64,000 nt of DNA from Candidatus Zixiibacteriota bacterium (lineage in GTDB: Bacteria > Zixibacteria > MSB-5A5 > GN15 > JACZUZ01), in contig JAJRPJ010000012.1 of assembly GCA_024280835.1 (NCBI GenBank), positions 337,842 to 401,841 of the forward strand, given 5' to 3'. The notes under the pieces are model-generated. The model did no database searches. It was not told the DNA's origin and was given only the letters and a program-made list of their open reading frames with translations. Position numbers and translations under genes: made by a program. Shown here piece by piece: positions 43,171 to 50,476 of the stretch. The stretch's first letter is position 1, and each line of letters opens with the position of its first letter.

Positions 43171-44625
43171 TTAGTTCCTCTCTTGCCAAGTATAGAATTC
43201 ACCCATCCCATCCTCCAAGGCGCCAGATTTCACCAATCGCGCCATAACCGATGAAGCCAATTGATTCCAAAGCCAATATCGATGAGCGGATGTCAATGTA
43301 ATATCATCTCGCTCAAACTGCGCTTTGACAGCAACCTCAAATTCACCACGTATCGAAACTAAAGGATCACTCAAAACATTGACAACTTTAGCCACACGCT
43401 CTTTATCATAATAATACATCAAAGTGATCTTACCCACAGGCAAACGGTAACTCGGCCGCGTCCTGACACTCGGCCCTGTCCTAATACAAGTCACCGAAGG
43501 AACATGGTCACCAAAAACCCTGTGCCTCGTTGAGGAATCATAAAAGTAAAACTCATCTCCATCACTGAGACTACTATCCACCAGAACATAGCCATAACCT
43601 TCCGCTGTCTCATTGCACGGCCCATCAACACTAATCAACTGAGCTGGCCCATCCCCACCAATAATAAACTGGGAACCAATAGCCTCCCACAAAACAATCC
43701 CACCTACCAAAGGAAACAAATGTTGCACCATACCCGTCCCCTCAAGTGTCGCGCTAGTCCCCTTCGTCACCAAACCAGCGTCCATCATCTCTTGACGCTT
43801 ATCAACAAACTTCGGAAGCGCAACTTCAAGCGCATCGCTCATCTTCTTGGAATAGACATCAATAAGCGTCTTGTTAGAACTAGCAGACAGACCATCAATC
43901 GTGGTCAGGGTGGATTGATACAAACTTTTTTCATCAATCCGCACAAAACCATACTGCTCCATCGTTCGCATCACTCTTGAAACCACAGCAAATGGCGCCC
44001 CCAAACGCTTGGTTAGCGCAGTTGCAGAAAGAGGCTCTCTCAAATATTGATGTATCAAGAGCGACAAATCAGTATTCAACGAAGGGTTATACTTAAGCAC
44101 ACTCCCCGCGCGGGGCATAGTGTTCTCAAACTCCACTAATCCGCTTGGAATCTCTGCAGTCACCGAAAGCGTATCTACAAAAATATCCTTTCCAAACCGC
44201 ACATCATCCAAAGTATCCACAACATCATAAAACCCTAACTTCAAAGTGACATACGAAAGATTCTCAAGCACATCGACTATAAAACTAATTTCCTTCTCTT
44301 CGTCAGGGACAAAAATATAGTTCGACTGAAACTTCCTAACCGCGCTATAGCGGCGAAGTGGCGAACGAGTTTCACTCTGCGCCACAAAGAACTTGTAATC
44401 ACCACTGGTATTCTGCACACGAACAACAACTCGCTGCGCTCCCCAATGCAATTGGCTAACATCAAGACGACTTATCACCCAGTCCTTTGTGACAATCTCG
44501 GATGACGCAGTCTCTGATGAAGCGTTGCAACCACTACCTATGATTAACACCGCCAACAGTGTCGAACAAATTGATAACCCAATACTGCGACGACCAATTA
44601 CTCTATTCGATAAATTCTTGCTCAT
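43171..44625 (-). CDS. Large lipoprotein with a winged-helix-like segment
   Basis: 484 residues. The signal peptide ends in LIIGSGC, so the protein should be lipidated at about Cys33 and exported. The N-terminal part is beta-rich (VVVRVQNTSGDYKFFVAQSE). Residues ~190-235 (LLIHQYLREPLSATALTKRL, then VVSRVMRTMEQYGFVRID) look like a winged helix of MarR/ArsR type, which is odd for an extracytoplasmic protein. The rest has helical and beta parts without known motifs (QHLFPLVGGIVLWEAIG). It is followed within two bases by the smaller lipoprotein. No function can be proposed beyond an envelope complex. Confidence 0.75.
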   Translation of the reverse strand: MSKNLSNRVIGRRSIGLSICSTLLAVLIIGSGCNASSETASSEIVTKDWVISRLDVSQLHWGAQRVVVRVQNTSGDYKFFVAQSETRSPLRRYSAVRKFQSNYIFVPDEEKEISFIVDVLENLSYVTLKLGFYDVVDTLDDVRFGKDIFVDTLSVTAEIPSGLVEFENTMPRAGSVLKYNPSLNTDLSLLIHQYLREPLSATALTKRLGAPFAVVSRVMRTMEQYGFVRIDEKSLYQSTLTTIDGLSASSNKTLIDVYSKKMSDALEVALPKFVDKRQEMMDAGLVTKGTSATLEGTGMVQHLFPLVGGIVLWEAIGSQFIIGGDGPAQLISVDGPCNETAEGYGYVLVDSSLSDGDEFYFYDSSTRHRVFGDHVPSVTCIRTGPSVRTRPSYRLPVGKITLMYYYDKERVAKVVNVLSDPLVSIRGEFEVAVKAQFERDDITLTSAHRYWLWNQLASSVMARLVKSGALEDGMGEFYTWQERN

Positions 44626-44720
44626 TAACAGAACCTCAACATCTCTATATTATGTATAAGAATATCTTTGTCTCAGCTTATGTTTCAGCGTCAATGCCTA
44701 ATTATCGTAACTGTAAACTA

Positions 44721-45881
44721 CTAACTCGCAGACTTCTGACGCCGAGCGGCCAATTGACCACAAGCCGCCGCAACATCTCGTCCACGGCTAGTCCTAACTG
44801 TCACTATCACACCCTTCTTAACCAACCCTGCAGCAAATCTGTCAACTGCTCTGGGCTCAGGACGCTCAAAATCAAGTCCAGGCACAGGATTGTAAGGCAA
44901 CAAATTCACTTTGCAGTCCAACTTCCGTGTCAATGTACTCAAAGCTATGATATCCTCAAAAGTATCATTGAAACCTTTCAGAAGCACATACTCAAAGGTT
45001 ATACGTCGACCAACAGTTTTAGTATAATATTGCGCAGCCGAAATCAAACCATCCAGATCAAATGTATGCGCAACTGGCATCAATGTCTCGCGCTTAGTTT
45101 GCGTCGCGGCGTGTAAAGAAATAGCCAGATTAACATTCAAACCAGAATCAGCCAGCCGCTTAATTTTTGGAGTCACTCCCGCTGTCGAAACAGTAATCCT
45201 CCGCGGAGAAACACCCATTCCAGTCGGATCTGTAATTATCTTTAGCGCCTCAATCAAGGCCCCATAATTATTGAACGGCTCACCCATACCCATAAAGACA
45301 ATATTACTAAAGGCCCGCTCACCTTTAAGCGTCCGCAAATGCAACAATTGTGCGACTATCTCACCAGCGGTAAGATTACGCTTTAGATCTAAAGTCCCCG
45401 TCGCACAAAACTTGCAAGCCAAAGCACAGCCGACTTGAGAAGAAACGCAAGCCGTCGTCGTATTCCGATCAGGAATCAAAACCGTCTCAATTTCCGCCGC
45501 ACCTTCCAACCCAAAAAGATACTTCTCAGTGGTATCAGTACTCTTGGCGAATTCCAACTCAACCAAAGGTGTAATCCGAAATTCTTTCTTTAGCTCAGCC
45601 CGCAAATCCAAAGGCAAATCAGACATCAAATCAAAATCCGAACACTGTCGACCATAAAGCCAAGTGAATATCTGTCGGCCATAAAATCCAGCCCGCTTAC
45701 GCGAAACCATCAATTTCTCTAAATCAGACTTCGAGAAGCCAAGCATTTCAGCGCCAGATTCAAGCTCGCTCTTGACATTCATAGAATTTGAATCAATAGA
45801 ATCACTTGCCGCAGAGACAGGACCTGATAGGGCGTCTAAACCACCTGATTCTTCGCTATTTATTTTATCATTATTCGTCAT
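44721..45881 (-). CDS. rlmN: Dual-specificity rRNA/tRNA (adenine C2)-methyltransferase RlmN
   Basis: Radical-SAM enzyme methylating A2503 of 23S rRNA and A37 of some tRNAs. The 4Fe-4S motif is CVSSQVGCALACKFCATGTL. Also present are FSNIVFMGMGEPFNNYGALI, RRITVSTAGVTPKIKRLA, NLAISLHAATQTKRETLMPV, and the C-terminal catalytic cysteine in TVRTSRGRDVAAACGQLA. The N-terminal domain includes KRAGFYGRQIFTWLY. An extra ~45 residues of acidic/serine-rich sequence precede the conserved part; a later start is possible. The length of 386 is slightly above average for that reason. Confidence 0.95.
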   Translation of the reverse strand: MTNNDKINSEESGGLDALSGPVSAASDSIDSNSMNVKSELESGAEMLGFSKSDLEKLMVSRKRAGFYGRQIFTWLYGRQCSDFDLMSDLPLDLRAELKKEFRITPLVELEFAKSTDTTEKYLFGLEGAAEIETVLIPDRNTTTACVSSQVGCALACKFCATGTLDLKRNLTAGEIVAQLLHLRTLKGERAFSNIVFMGMGEPFNNYGALIEALKIITDPTGMGVSPRRITVSTAGVTPKIKRLADSGLNVNLAISLHAATQTKRETLMPVAHTFDLDGLISAAQYYTKTVGRRITFEYVLLKGFNDTFEDIIALSTLTRKLDCKVNLLPYNPVPGLDFERPEPRAVDRFAAGLVKKGVIVTVRTSRGRDVAAACGQLAARRQKSAS

Positions 45882-46069
45882 CGGCTGAACATAGCTATTT
45901 ACTGCTAGATTTCAAGTACATTAAGCCTTGCACTGACAAAAATAGCAAAATACGGAGCGGTCTCTCCTATTGTAGCCTCAAAGCGAGGCCGATAACCAAT
46001 ATATAGCCCTAGAGCCGCGAATACTGGGAATAGTTAGATGGAAATAGTTACAGTGGAAGCAATCATAAA

Positions 46070-46270
46070 ATGAATCTGACAGCCGCAGGCATTTCGGAAA
46101 TGCAAACAGCCTCAAGCCTAATCGGTCAGGCGGTCAGAGAGTCCAGGGACAATAAATACGCCCAAGCCGCCAAGGAAATCGCCAATCTAAACTGGCGTTT
46201 CCCTGAACCGACTGGGCCACCACTAAACGGCGCAGGGCTACAAGGCGGGTTCATAGACATCCTCGCCTAA
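46070..46270 (+). CDS. Possible small protein, 66 aa, resembling a flagellar rod-type N-terminal motif
   Basis: ATG at 46070 with GGAAG about 11 bases before it. Third-position base use looks like that of accepted genes. The start MNLTAAGISEMQTASSLIGQ with IANLNW near residue 42 faintly recalls the N-terminal helix motif of flagellar rod/hook proteins (ALxxMQTAS...IANxNT). The C-terminal third is Pro/Gly-rich. A GCCGATAA sequence, the sigma-28 -10 consensus, lies at 45988-45995, but without a matching -35. It stands alone on the plus strand between rlmN and the PhaR-like gene. Confidence 0.5.
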   Translation: MNLTAAGISEMQTASSLIGQAVRESRDNKYAQAAKEIANLNWRFPEPTGPPLNGAGLQGGFIDILA

Positions 46271-46313
46271 CCGACAAAAAGAGACCTCTCACCCGATACC
46301 TCCTGTAAAGCTC

Positions 46314-46946
46314 CTACAGCTTACTAATCTTCTTATCAAGCTTTGCCATCGAGCGAATCAGCTTATCCACCTTCTTGTTCAAAGCATCCAAATCATTCTT
46401 CTTGGCAACCTTAAGCTTCTCAACTGCGGCCTGAACTTCCGTCCCGACTTTACTAGCCTGCTTGGTAACCTTTTCGCGGAATTCCTCAGTAGATTTGTCG
46501 GCTTTATCCAAAAGCTCCATAACCGCTTCCTTGCGCTGTGACTTCGTCAAATCGCCAGACTTGATAAGCTGATCGACAACTTCCTCAGCCTTCTTTTTCG
46601 TCAAATTGAACACACCAATTGACGCCAAAATTGTGTTTCTCAAAATACTCATAGACAATGTACCTCCTTCTGTAATTAATTCACTCAGGTTTCTCAACTG
46701 ATTCTGATTATTGCTCCAACTGGGACTCTCTCCCGCTAACATCCGCGAAAGCGATTCCACTGTTACATCTCGTCCACTCTTGTTCTCAATGATTTGGATC
46801 GACTCGCCAGCAGCCAGTAATTGCTTCAAGTCCTTATGAGTAATTGTCCGCTTGTCCGTCGAATCATAAAGACGTCGATTGCTATAACGCTTGATAACAC
46901 GAACATTCGAACTCGCTTTTCCTTTGGCTTCCTTTTTTTGCATCAT
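46314..46946 (-). CDS. PhaR-type polyhydroxyalkanoate regulator N-domain fused to a phasin-like coiled coil
   Basis: Residues ~17-60 (VRVIKRYSNRRLYDSTDKRT, ITHKDLKQLLAAGESIQII) are the PHB/PHA accumulation regulator DNA-binding domain, as in PhaR. After a linker, residues ~100-210 form long amphipathic helices (LTKKKAEEVVDQLIKSGDLT, KLKVAKKNDLDALNKKVDKL), resembling granule-associated phasin/PhaI-like proteins. So one chain may bind both DNA and granule or membrane surface. No phaC synthase is in the window. It has a strong promoter of its own at 46999-47026. Confidence 0.83.
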   Translation of the reverse strand: MMQKKEAKGKASSNVRVIKRYSNRRLYDSTDKRTITHKDLKQLLAAGESIQIIENKSGRDVTVESLSRMLAGESPSWSNNQNQLRNLSELITEGGTLSMSILRNTILASIGVFNLTKKKAEEVVDQLIKSGDLTKSQRKEAVMELLDKADKSTEEFREKVTKQASKVGTEVQAAVEKLKVAKKNDLDALNKKVDKLIRSMAKLDKKISKL

Positions 46947-46998
46947 CTAACCAATACTCACTAACCCCGCTTAATGACCCTACCAGCAGCCTACTTGC

Positions 46999-47026
46999 AG
47001 TATAGTGCACCGCACCATAAAGTCAA
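46999..47026 (-). promoter_or_regulatory. Sigma-70 type promoter for the PhaR-like gene
   Basis: Minus-strand TTGACT (47021-47026) and TATACT (46999-47004) with a 16-base spacer, 50 bases upstream of the ATG at 46946. Both hexamers match the consensus at five of six positions. Confidence 0.7.
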
Positions 47027-47117
47027 GACAAATAAACAGCGCAACAGAGCCCTACAGGCCCATGCTCGCACCCCAAAAGACAATTTCGCTTAGAAACAAT
47101 TCTGATTATGGGAATTT

Positions 47118-47528
47118 CTAAACACGATTCGGACGCGCCTTACCAGAAGCCAAAACTATCTGCACAATCCCAAGCAAGCGATCACCAGAAAATGGCTTCT
47201 TGATAAACATATCCGCGCCAGACTTAAACGACCGACCTTGGTCTTCGTCCTTATCTTTACCCGTAAGAAAAACAACAGGAATATCAGCCGTAGAAGGATC
47301 AGCCTTCAACTGACTGCAAACAGCATACCCGTCTTCCCCAGGCATAGTAATATCAAGCAATATCAAGTCTGGCTGAAAAGCTGAAAGCTGGTCAAACCAA
47401 TGTTTGGTCGAGTTAAGACAAACTACTTCGTAATTAGCTGCCTCGAGGAACTCACGAACGATATTGGTAATATCTGGTTCATCATCGATAACTAAAACTC
47501 TAGCTTCTGGGCGTTTGGCGTTATCCAT
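47118..47528 (-). CDS. Receiver-only response regulator (CheY-like), copy 2
   Basis: 136 residues consisting only of a receiver domain: acidic pair VLVIDDEPD, phospho-acceptor Asp in PDLILLDITMPGEDGY, Thr in VVFLTGKDKDEDQ, and Lys in FIKKPFSGDRLL. No output domain is present, so it must signal by protein contact. The ATG at 47528 is chosen over a TTG 12 codons upstream that precedes a purine-rich site. It follows another receiver-only gene by 78 bp; both are closest to PilH/CheY-type single receivers and could serve pilus or flagellar control. Confidence 0.9.
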   Translation of the reverse strand: MDNAKRPEARVLVIDDEPDITNIVREFLEAANYEVVCLNSTKHWFDQLSAFQPDLILLDITMPGEDGYAVCSQLKADPSTADIPVVFLTGKDKDEDQGRSFKSGADMFIKKPFSGDRLLGIVQIVLASGKARPNRV

Positions 47529-47606
47529 ATCAGTCTGTCCGCTTCCTTCCTTGAGTATTGACAATTGCCTCTTTCGGCAATCAACACAACTAAGCGTTCT
47601 ATTCTC

Positions 47607-47987
47607 TTAATGCCCTAACGATGCCATCGTTAAGTTAACTATCTCTATCAAACTACTATTGGCAAACGGCTTACGAATATAAGTCGAAGCGCCCATTTCA
47701 AATGAACGACCAGCGTCCTCTTCGGCAGTCTTACCTGAAAGAAAGACAACTACAATCTCATCAAGATCGCCTTTCTCTTTGAGACGACGACAAAACTCAT
47801 AGCCATCTATTTTAGGCATCCCAATATCCAACAACAACAAATCAGGCTTATCATTGACTACCGCCTTGAGCCCATCTTCAGGGGAATTGCAGGCTTGGAT
47901 ATCATAACCCTCATTTTCAAGAACCGTACTGATAAGTGTCGTAATCATCGGCTCGTCGTCAACAATTAGTACTTTCCCTTTTGGCAT
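47607..47987 (-). CDS. Receiver-only response regulator (CheY-like), copy 1
   Basis: 126 residues: VLIVDDEPMITTLISTVLEN, phospho-acceptor Asp in DLLLLDIGMPKIDGYEF, Ser at the Thr position in VVFLSGKTAEEDAG, and Lys in YIRKPFANSSLI. It is paralogous to the downstream receiver; both have (T/S)GK followed by a D/E cluster and GRSF. A GGGGCGGCT site precedes the ATG. The partner kinase is not in the window. Confidence 0.9.
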   Translation of the reverse strand: MPKGKVLIVDDEPMITTLISTVLENEGYDIQACNSPEDGLKAVVNDKPDLLLLDIGMPKIDGYEFCRRLKEKGDLDEIVVVFLSGKTAEEDAGRSFEMGASTYIRKPFANSSLIEIVNLTMASLGH

Positions 47988-48347
47988 AGCCGCCCCTCAA
48001 ATATCCAAACTTAGTAAAGCCCCTTAACTATCTGTGACTTGTCGTCACTCCAATCTCACAGGCGCTACCACAATCAATAAGCTACAAGTCAACCTGCTAC
48101 ACTTAGCTATCGGCAAAGAGCCTCTGTCAATTAGCGTTTGCCTAGGTAATGGCCCAACACAAAACTAGACTTCCCCAGAAATTCCAAACCCAACCCCACC
48201 ACCCAGTTTCGAATTGAAAAGTGACGACGCCCACCAACCAAATCAGTTTCACTTAGAAACCATACACCCAATTCTATAACAGCTTTTTTTGCAAGCTCGG
48301 TGGCCCCATCCACTTGGGTCTTGTTGAATAAACGCCCACCTGTTGGA
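47988..48347. other. Intergenic region with a decayed coding fragment
   Basis: No intact gene. A stretch at 48251-48300 (minus reading ELAKKAVIELGVWFLSE) matches 50343-50390 (QAKKTVVELDVWVF) at both base and residue level. Both look like remnants of one former coding sequence. A CTTGTTGAATAAACG sequence near 48320 echoes the CTTGTTGATAAA end of the repeat that follows. Confidence 0.45.
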
Positions 48348-48420
48348 GGCTTGTTGATAAAGTCCGAAACCGTTGCGCTGGGTCTTGCGACGGCGCTTTT
48401 TGCCGTCGTGTGACCCGGCG
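48348..48420. repeat. REP family B copy 3 with the CTTGTTGATAAA end sequence
   Basis: GGCTTGTTGATAAAGTCCGA leads into GTTGCGCTGGGTC...GTGTGACCCGGCG with an inner CGACGGC/GCCGTCG stem. It shares its first 20 bases almost exactly with the left end of the element at 33584, linking the two loci. The opposite terminal repeat is not present here. Confidence 0.65.
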
Positions 48421-48572
48421 TTTTCTTCTTGTGAAAAGTCATCCAATATTGTATTGTCTATGGCATGACAACACAAAGAAACTAAGCCCAAACCCTTGGG
48501 CCATCTGGCCGTTACACGGTGGAACAAGGCGAGACACTCATGCAGTGTCTTAACCAAAAACCAAGGAACCAC

Positions 48573-49046
48573 ATGAAACAAACTATCACCCAATACCTCC
48601 TCGCCGCTTTTCTCTTCGCAGGCTGCGCAGCCACAAATCAAGAGACAGCGCCTCAAGACTCGGCACAGCTCGAAGCCATCGTGGAGGACATTCGTGTTGG
48701 CTGGGAGCAGGGCGACGGCGCCCCGTTCTTTAACCACTTCCTAGACTGGAACGGAGCGCGCTACTTTGAAGGCGGCGGACAAAACATCGGACTAAAAGAC
48801 TTGGTGGAAAATCACGTGGAACCAGAGGCTGAGTTGGGTCTTAGCCTCGGATTCTCGAACATCCAGACTCACTTCGAGGGGAACTTTGCATGGGCCGTAG
48901 TCGACTCCGAAATCAAACTTACAACCTCCGACGGCCGAGTTATTCACAACCGCGGTCACGGAACCTACCTGTTCCGATGGATCGATGGCGCTTGGAAAGT
49001 CGTCCACACCCAGTCAGCAAGTTCGCCAGTCCGTAACAAAAACTAG
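48573..49046 (+). CDS. NTF2/SnoaL-like (DUF4440-type) lipoprotein
   Basis: 157 residues. The signal peptide MKQTITQYLLAAFLFAGC ends in a lipobox. The mature domain, AQLEAIVEDIRVGWEQGDGA, FFNHFLDWNGARYFEGGGQN, then HFEGNFAWAVVDSEIKLTTS and WIDGAWKVVHTQSA, is the cone-shaped NTF2-like fold common to ketosteroid-isomerase and SnoaL-like proteins. Such domains may bind small ligands; no catalytic residue can be assigned. AAGGA five bases before ATG 48573 sets the start, and the longer frame from 48519 is rejected. It is bordered on both sides by REP-type repeats. Confidence 0.82.
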   Translation: MKQTITQYLLAAFLFAGCAATNQETAPQDSAQLEAIVEDIRVGWEQGDGAPFFNHFLDWNGARYFEGGGQNIGLKDLVENHVEPEAELGLSLGFSNIQTHFEGNFAWAVVDSEIKLTTSDGRVIHNRGHGTYLFRWIDGAWKVVHTQSASSPVRNKN

Positions 49047-49119
49047 AATCAGTGATTTCGCCCCAGACTGTCCGAAAGAGTATCTGTGACAATGGGGCCT
49101 GCTCTAAGAGTATCGACTA

Positions 49120-49167
49120 GTTGTGTCGGGTCCTTGTTTTCGCCTCGCGAAAAGAGTGACCCGACAC
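49120..49167. repeat. REP-like palindrome, family B copy 4
   Basis: GTTGTGTCGGGTC...GTGACCCGACAC with an inner TTTTCGC/GCGAAAA stem. It is the best-preserved copy, almost matching 21869-21916. It lies just downstream of the NTF2-like lipoprotein gene. Confidence 0.78.
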
Positions 49168-49205
49168 GTCCCCACATAGAAAACGCCAAGTCACACAACG
49201 AACTC

Positions 49206-49242
49206 GGGTACCCCACCCACTTGCGGTGGGTTTAGATAGAAT
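49206..49242. repeat. REP-like repeat, family C copy 1
   Basis: GGGTACCCCACCCACTTGCG followed by GTGGGTTTAGATAGAAT. CCCAC and GTGGG pair around CTTGC. Further copies are at 55371, 57631, 58450 and 58491. Confidence 0.75.
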
Positions 49243-49322
49243 CCCCAGATTCAAAAACCTTCTTCGCTCGCATGTGACACAATCACCATCAATACTCCGC
49301 AAGGCCCCCCCACCACTCGCAT

Positions 49323-49465
49323 GGTCGCCCACAGCTTGCTGTGGGTTAATCGCAAACATAGAAGCGAGCATAAAGAAAACCATTGCCTGATGACAAAAAA
49401 TGATACATCCGAATTGTTAACCTTGTACAAAAACGATATATTCCCACAGCAAGCTGTGGGCGACC
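49323..49465. mobile_element. 143-bp element bounded by a perfect 23-bp inverted repeat
   Basis: GGTCGCCCACAGCTTGCTGT followed by GGG (49323-49345) is perfectly inverted at 49443-49465. Each arm is itself a hairpin (CCCACAGC/GCTGTGGG). The 97 bases between have no recognised gene. The right arm abuts the transposase remnant at 49471. Confidence 0.7.
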
Positions 49466-49470
49466 CAGCT

Positions 49471-49560
49471 GTTAAGAGAAACCTAGTGAAGACACCCGAA
49501 GAATGGAAGTGGTCCAGCGCCGGATGGTATGCTGGAGTTACTAACGGGTCATTGAGGTAG
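49471..49560 (+). pseudogene. C-terminal remnant of a REP-associated (RAYT/Y1, IS200-like) transposase
   Basis: The frame reads VKRNLVKTPEEWKWSSAGWY then AGVTNGSLR and a stop. This matches the well-known tail of RAYT transposases (NPVKRGLVK.PEEW.WSS..WY.G....L). The catalytic HUH and tyrosine parts are missing; upstream sequence is the 143-bp inverted-repeat element. So this is a decayed enzyme whose REP-like substrates surround it. Confidence 0.7.
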
Positions 49561-49592
49561 ATGAAATTGAACATGTTGAACCAGCAATCTAA

Positions 49593-49625
49593 CTTATCAC
49601 ACCGCAAGCGGTGCGGCACCCGGCG
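49593..49625. repeat. REP-like repeat, family D left copy
   Basis: CTTATCACACCGCAAGCGGT followed by GCGGCACCCGGCG. It matches the inverted copy at 50214-50246 at 31 of 33 positions. It lies just upstream of the lipoprotein gene at 49648. Confidence 0.8.
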
Positions 49626-49647
49626 TTTCTATACTAGGAAGTACACA

Positions 49648-50199
49648 ATGAAATTTACGAAGAACGTCTGCAAAATGTCCGAAGTCTTTTCATTGTGTCT
49701 TGTGTGTGTGCTCATGCTATCTTCGTGCTACAGATACTATATTTATCGTTTTAACCCTGAAGTAGTTTCGGTGCATGATTGGGAAATAGATGTATTTGCC
49801 AGCTTTAGGGAGGGTGGGAAAAACATGATAAAGAAACCCTCTAATGACCCTGAGATTCGAGAACGACAATATTGGCATATGAATATTAGTTTTAAGAACG
49901 TGTCTCTTATAGCTTCGAATCAAGTTCCTGAGTTGGAAAATATTGCTGTACTGTATTCGAATAGTGGGAAGCGTACTATAATTCAGGCTCCTATTAGAAG
50001 AACTCACAGATTCGCTCAAGTGATGGACTACAGCTACTCTATTGACAGTCTTGCTCTCCCAGATACAAACGACAATGAATTTGACTTGAGCTTCGACTTG
50101 CAGCTAATCGATTCGGTTACACAAGATGTTACTCTAGACACAACTCTGAAAATACATGCCAAACTGGACCGTCATTCTGAAGTGTGGGTAGGTCATTGA
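49648..50199 (+). CDS. Lipoprotein of unknown function inside an inverted REP pair
   Basis: 183 residues. ATG 49648 follows AGGA; a hydrophobic segment ends in the lipobox VLMLSSC. The mature protein begins YRYYIYRFNPEVV and is predicted beta-rich (YWHMNISFKNVSLIASNQVP, YSIDSLALPDTNDNEFDLSF). No family recognised. Its order (lipobox, tyrosine-rich start, central strand pair, a 'DSL.L....F.L' block) is loosely like the tandem pair at 6055-7433, but similarity is too weak to claim. Base use is AT-rich compared with smpB next door. It is enclosed by the family D inverted repeats, suggesting it moved as a cassette. Confidence 0.78.
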   Translation: MKFTKNVCKMSEVFSLCLVCVLMLSSCYRYYIYRFNPEVVSVHDWEIDVFASFREGGKNMIKKPSNDPEIRERQYWHMNISFKNVSLIASNQVPELENIAVLYSNSGKRTIIQAPIRRTHRFAQVMDYSYSIDSLALPDTNDNEFDLSFDLQLIDSVTQDVTLDTTLKIHAKLDRHSEVWVGH

Positions 50200-50213
50200 G
50201 ATACTGGCAGGGT

Positions 50214-50246
50214 GGCCGGGTGCCGCACCGCTTGCGGTGTGAGAAG
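50214..50246. repeat. REP-like repeat, family D right copy (inverted)
   Basis: GGCCGGGTGCCGCACCGCTT followed by GCGGTGTGAGAAG, the inverted partner of 49593-49625. It starts 14 bp after the lipoprotein stop and contains its own CCGC/GCGG stem. Confidence 0.8.
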
Positions 50247-50294
50247 TTGGACAATTACCAAACTTCCAGAAACATCTTGCGAATAGTTAAGTAG

Positions 50295-50318
50295 GGCAGA
50301 ACCCGAAGTGGTTCTGCC
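50295..50318 (+). terminator. Hairpin downstream of the cassette, possible terminator
   Basis: GGCAGAACC-CGAAGT-GGTTCTGCC is a perfect 9-bp stem with a six-base loop, followed by ATTTTC. It could end transcription of the lipoprotein cassette before smpB, or be another REP-like unit. A decayed coding fragment resembling 48251-48300 follows at 50343-50390. Confidence 0.5.
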
Positions 50319-50405
50319 ATTTTCGATGTGCAAGAAAGGCCACACCTAAAAACCCAAACATCCAATTCTACCACGGTTTTCTTTGCCTGTAGCCCCTCCG
50401 TACCG

Positions 50406-50462
50406 TATTCTCTCTGAGGAACACTCTTCAAGGAACGCTCCTTAGCGCTCCAGCTAGAGAAA
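50406..50462. repeat. Degenerate ~14-16-nt CTCT/GAGGAA array, locus 4, before smpB
   Basis: TATTCTCTCTGAGGAA, CACTCTTCAAGGAA, CGCTCCTTAGCG and CTCCAGCTAGAGAAAC follow one another. It ends 14 bases before the smpB ATG, so it forms the smpB leader. It belongs to the same style of array as loci 1-3, though less regular. Confidence 0.4.
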
Positions 50463-50476
50463 CAGGCAAATTAACC

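Noticed and set aside
48131..48442. Minus-strand frame of 103 codons
   Set aside because: Its first third is the REP family B sequence itself and the rest overlaps a decayed fragment; not a gene.
49321..49560. Reading the 79-codon frame as a complete small gene
   Set aside because: Most of it crosses the 23-bp inverted-repeat element; only the last ~30 codons match a known protein tail, so it is listed as a pseudogene remnant.
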